DNA from: RGIG8597 sp050872545
GTDB lineage: Bacteria; Spirochaetota; GWE2-31-10
Assembly: GCA_050872545.1 (NCBI GenBank)
Contig: JBNMHA010000111.1
Span: forward strand, 1-7,489
Length of the DNA stretch: 7,489 nucleotides
Direction of reading: 5' to 3'
Below, one piece after another: positions 4,794 to 7,489 of this stretch. The translations under genes were made by a program, and so were the position numbers. The notes under the pieces are model-generated. The model ran no database searches and was not told where the DNA came from. It was given only the letters and a program-made list of their open reading frames with translations. Every line of letters starts with the position of its first letter. Positions within the stretch are counted from its first letter, which is position 1.

Positions 4794-7457
4794 CTACTGC
4801 TTTATATCCCCATCCGAGCAGTGTATTGTTGCGGTGGTGAGCGGTGCGGAAGTAAATCCTAGTTCTACAACTTTATGCCTCACCTCATCCTCATTGGGAG
4901 ACACTTTATCTTTCAGCTTGTTCCAGTCATCCATTGTGCCGGCGTAGTACACGTCTGTTAAAGCAGTGCAGCGAAAGAACGGATTTGCCAGCACGATGTC
5001 CACTGCGTTTATGGTTGCGCTTGCAAGGTTTGTGTAAGCAAAAGCCTGCTCACCAATTCTTGTAACGCCCGCAGGAATTTCCACTGACGTAAGGCCTTTG
5101 CATTCGTAAAAAGCTTCGCCCTCTATTACTTTTAGCCCGGAAGGAAGCTCTACCGACGTAAGTCCAGTGCCTTTGAAAGCTGCATTTCCTATTTCCGTTA
5201 CGCTTGCAGGAATTTCTATTGACTTTAAGGTTGTTAAGTTATAACAGATGTCGTCCGGAATTCTTGTGAGGCCGTCAGGACGATTTACTTTCGAGAGCTT
5301 CGTGCAGCCTTCAAAAGGGTGGTTCGCTTTAGAAATATTTCCTAGGAACGTAACTTCCTCAAGGCCGGTGCAGTTATAAAAGGCTCTGTCTTGAATTGCA
5401 GTGATGTTGGCGGGAACTGTTATGCTCTTCAGCCCGGTGCAGCCCTCAAAATCATTATACATTATATCCGAGTCCAAAGTTGAAAATTCAATGCTCGCAA
5501 GATTCGTGCAGTCCTTAAATTTTTCAGTATCAGTTTTAGTTCTTGACTTGCTCAGGTCAAGGTGAACTTTTATGTCGGAATTTGATTTCATGGCGGAAGC
5601 TATGGTTATACAGTCAACAAATGCGTATGGATAGCTAGCTCTGACCGCGATATGAGCCTCGCTGCCTGCGCCAAAGTTCTTTAGAACTTCCTCGAACTTG
5701 TCCGCCGGGCAGCATACGCCGTCGGAGGTGGTTACAACCGCGTGCTGAAGTCCGTAATAGCCGCTGTCATCGTCTTTTCCGACGTAGAGATCCTGCCACT
5801 GCGCAAGCGTTCCGCCGAACTCGACCGTTTCAATTTTTCTCTGAGTTGCATCATAAATATATCCTTCACAACTGAACGCATACACTCCCACAGTTTCTAT
5901 GCTTGCAGGAATTTTCGCGCTTTTTATTCCCGTGTTGAGGAACGCCCCATTGCCGATGCTTGTTGTGCCGGACGGAATTTCAACCTCCGTAAGACCTATA
6001 CAAAGCTGGAACGCCTCTACCCCGATTGACTTGAGTTTTTTAGGCAGAATGATTCCGACTAGGTTTTCGCACGGTTCTTTATTGCCATACTCATTAAGTT
6101 TATGAAACAGTTTATCGGGAATTTCCGTAATGGTCGTGTCGCCAAGGTCAAGCGTGATGTTCTCGTCCGGGTTCGCCAGGATTGTTGCCGCAACCGCCCT
6201 TAAAGTTTCTTCGGAAATGTCGCCGGTCAGGACGATTTTTCCGCCGGACAAGCCGAGACTTTCAAGCGTCATCTCCCACTTGGCGTAAAGCATGATGTCG
6301 CCGGTTTTCTCGCCCGCGCTCCAGCCTGTGATTTTGCTTGAGTCCGTAAACGCGCTGTCCGTGTACCATCCGCAGAAGGCGTAGTATTGGCGGGTCGGAG
6401 AGGCAAGCGTCACTTTTTCTGTTTCAATCGTGTAGTTTGCAGGATTTGCTTCTGCGTTTGTGCCGTCATTCAGCGTGTAGCTGATTTTGTAAGTGGCGAG
6501 TTTCCACTGCGCCTTGAATTCCGCATTCTCCGCCGGGAATGTCGCAGGCAGTTCGGGGGTCCAGCCGTTGAACGAATAGCCGGTTTTGGACGGAGCGTCG
6601 ATTTTTACTTCTGCGCCGAATCTTCCGGAAAGCGTCGTCTTGTCCCCGCCGTTGTCTGCGTCGAATGTCAGGGTGACGGTGTTTCTGTCGTAGTAGATTT
6701 TTACAACCGTTGAACCGTCCGCCGCAATTTTTTCCTGGACGAATTCCTTTGCGGTGAATCCGGCAGCCTCTTCCGCCTTTGCCGCGGTTTCTTCGCCGGT
6801 TGTTCCGGTCATCGGTTCGGTTTTTGCGAGTGTGTAGCCGCTGTCCGCCACGTTCTGCTGCCAGTGTTCCACTTTGTAGGCAGTTCCGGTTCCTGCCGCC
6901 CACTGCGCATAAAGTGTGATGTCTGCATTCAGCGTGATTTTTGCCTTGTCGTTATACGGCGCGCCGGTTCCGTCGGATTTTGTGTTCCATCCGCCGAACG
7001 TCCAACCTTCTCTGGTGAATGCGTTCGCGGCAATTGAAACTTCGCTTCCCGATTCGGCGGTGATTTCCTTCATTTCGCCCGTTCCGCCGTTCGCGTTGAA
7101 TTTCACGGTGTAGAAGACTTTGACGATTTCTGACCATTGGGCGTAGAGCGTCAGATTTTCTGTCAGCGTGATTTTTGCGCCTGCCTTGTGACTTGCGCCG
7201 CTTCCGTCCGCAGCCGTGTTCCAGCCGGTGAAGTCGTAATCGGTTCTGGTAAACGCGTTTTGTGCAATCGTGATTTCCGCGCTGTCTTCTGCGGTCTGGG
7301 ATTTCATCTCGCCCTCGCCGCCGTTGGCGTTGTAAATGATTGTAAGTGTTTTCTTCGCAGGTTCATTTTCGCTGCCCGATTCAGGTTGACAGCCGATAGA
7401 CAGCAGCATAAGTATAAAAAATACGCTGAATGTCTTAAAATAATTTTTCCTTTTCAT
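4794..7457 (-). CDS. Surface lipoprotein with InlB B-type repeats and BspA-like leucine-rich repeats
   Basis: This 887-residue protein starts with a lipoprotein signal (MKRKNYFK, hydrophobic core, lipobox LSIGC) that puts the lipidated cysteine at residue 23. Four Listeria-Bacteroides (InlB B / Flg_new) repeats follow at about 37-108, 115-186, 259-318 and 321-394, each closing in QW or KW, with a MucBP-like module (YKVEHWQQN...) at 193-258. From about 440 to 845 run 22-23-residue BspA-type leucine-rich repeats (pattern LxxVxIPxxVxxIGxxAF). They are split into two arrays by an insert at about 533-652, and YAGTMDDWNKL closes the array. Such proteins are exposed on spirochaete or Bacteroides cells and can bind host or bacterial surfaces; the ligand here is unknown. 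The start at 7457 is preferred over the in-frame ATG at 7469, since GGAGGA (7467-7462) sits between them as its ribosome binding site. The repeat half is clearly richer in GC than the leucine-rich half. Confidence 0.9.
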   Translation of the reverse strand: MKRKNYFKTFSVFFILMLLSIGCQPESGSENEPAKKTLTIIYNANGGEGEMKSQTAEDSAEITIAQNAFTRTDYDFTGWNTAADGSGASHKAGAKITLTENLTLYAQWSEIVKVFYTVKFNANGGTGEMKEITAESGSEVSIAANAFTREGWTFGGWNTKSDGTGAPYNDKAKITLNADITLYAQWAAGTGTAYKVEHWQQNVADSGYTLAKTEPMTGTTGEETAAKAEEAAGFTAKEFVQEKIAADGSTVVKIYYDRNTVTLTFDADNGGDKTTLSGRFGAEVKIDAPSKTGYSFNGWTPELPATFPAENAEFKAQWKLATYKISYTLNDGTNAEANPANYTIETEKVTLASPTRQYYAFCGWYTDSAFTDSSKITGWSAGEKTGDIMLYAKWEMTLESLGLSGGKIVLTGDISEETLRAVAATILANPDENITLDLGDTTITEIPDKLFHKLNEYGNKEPCENLVGIILPKKLKSIGVEAFQLCIGLTEVEIPSGTTSIGNGAFLNTGIKSAKIPASIETVGVYAFSCEGYIYDATQRKIETVEFGGTLAQWQDLYVGKDDDSGYYGLQHAVVTTSDGVCCPADKFEEVLKNFGAGSEAHIAVRASYPYAFVDCITIASAMKSNSDIKVHLDLSKSRTKTDTEKFKDCTNLASIEFSTLDSDIMYNDFEGCTGLKSITVPANITAIQDRAFYNCTGLEEVTFLGNISKANHPFEGCTKLSKVNRPDGLTRIPDDICYNLTTLKSIEIPASVTEIGNAAFKGTGLTSVELPSGLKVIEGEAFYECKGLTSVEIPAGVTRIGEQAFAYTNLASATINAVDIVLANPFFRCTALTDVYYAGTMDDWNKLKDKVSPNEDEVRHKVVELGFTSAPLTTATIHCSDGDIKQ
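4950..6152 (-). repeat. Coding block of BspA-type (LRR_5) leucine-rich repeats
   Basis: About eleven protein repeats of 22-23 residues are readable, for example LTEVEIPSGTTSIGNGAF, LKSITVPANITAIQDRAF and LTSVEIPAGVTRIGEQAF. Three lie before and about eight after a roughly 120-residue insert. Both arrays are preceded by a related lead-in with an LDL strand (ITLDLGDTTIT, and VHLDLSKSRTK), so the layout looks like a duplicated lead-in plus array module. Confidence 0.82.
6276..7352 (-). repeat. Coding block of InlB B-type repeats
   Basis: Four repeats with xYNANGG or FDADNGG openings, GWNT/GWTP/GWYT centres and QW/KW endings, plus one MucBP-like module. The first two are the closest pair (NANGGxGEM, NAFTR, KITL, LYAQW shared). 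At DNA level CAGCGTGATTTTTGC recurs at 6930-6944 and 7164-7178, exactly 234 bp (78 codons) apart, which fits tandem duplication. Confidence 0.82.
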
Positions 7458-7461
7458 ACAT

Positions 7462-7483
7462 TCCTCCATAGATTGAAATTATA
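7462..7483 (-). promoter_or_regulatory. -10 box and ribosome binding site of the lipoprotein gene
   Basis: On the minus strand a perfect TATAAT (7483-7478) is followed by GGAGGA (7467-7462), whose GGAGG lies five bases before the ATG at 7457. Transcription would start around 7471, leaving only about 14 nt of leader. That makes the ATG at 7469 an unlikely start. The -35 box falls outside the window. Confidence 0.65.
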
Positions 7484-7489
7484 AAAGAG

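Noticed and set aside
6387..6713. 108-codon plus-strand open frame opposite the lipoprotein
   Set aside because: Shadow of the GC-rich repeat-coding strand; Cys/Arg/Val-rich composition with no family features, while the opposite strand has clear domains.
6466..6903. 145-codon minus-strand frame overlapping the lipoprotein
   Set aside because: Arg/Gly/Asn-rich out-of-frame reading of the InlB B repeats; the in-frame product has a signal peptide and recognisable domains.
7137..7484. 115-codon plus-strand open frame at the right edge
   Set aside because: Runs antisense across the lipoprotein signal peptide, RBS and first repeat; no supporting motif or ribosome binding site.

Overview
The window reads like a chromosomal piece of a spirochaete, most likely a Treponema from an animal-associated habitat. 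This is inference from content: a TIGR01784-type Rpn nuclease (a family first named from Treponema denticola), a BspA-like leucine-rich-repeat lipoprotein of the treponemal kind, a DUF2281/PIN toxin-antitoxin pair, and a moderately AT-rich base composition. No single marker here fixes the species.

Layout. Positions 1-677 (minus) hold the first 225 codons of a class II tRNA nucleotidyltransferase (cca), cut by the window edge. A 120-bp divergent intergenic region separates it from a plus-strand gene at 798-2576 that encodes complete GatC and complete GatB in one chain. The two genes are linked in theme: one finishes tRNA 3' ends, the other is part of the amidotransferase that corrects Glu-tRNA(Gln) or Asp-tRNA(Asn). 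A nested stem-loop region (2551-2652) lies between the convergent ends of gatCB and vapC.

Positions 2663-3264 (minus) are a type II toxin-antitoxin operon, vapB then vapC with a one-base TAATG overlap. It has a strong-looking promoter whose -10 box sits between short inverted arms. Positions 3489-4340 (minus) encode an Rpn/PD-(D/E)XK nuclease-transposase family protein. This gene is bracketed on both sides by copies of a short palindromic element: a TGTCATT end, a hairpin with a CTTGA-type loop, a spacer, a mirror-image hairpin with a TCAAG-type loop, and an AATGACA end. Three full copies (3360-3444, 4570-4645, 4675-4746) and several half-units or remnants are visible.

Positions 4794-7457 (minus) encode an 887-residue lipoprotein. 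It has a lipobox signal peptide, four InlB B-type (Listeria-Bacteroides) repeats with one MucBP-like module among them, and two arrays of BspA-type leucine-rich repeats. Its promoter -10 and ribosome binding site lie at the right edge.

The items most worth a second look are: the GatC-GatB fusion; the cca gene's missing flexible loop, which points to a possible CC-adding rather than CCA-adding enzyme; and the Rpn gene embedded between clusters of paired-hairpin elements, one of which seems to supply the -35 box of the toxin-antitoxin operon.
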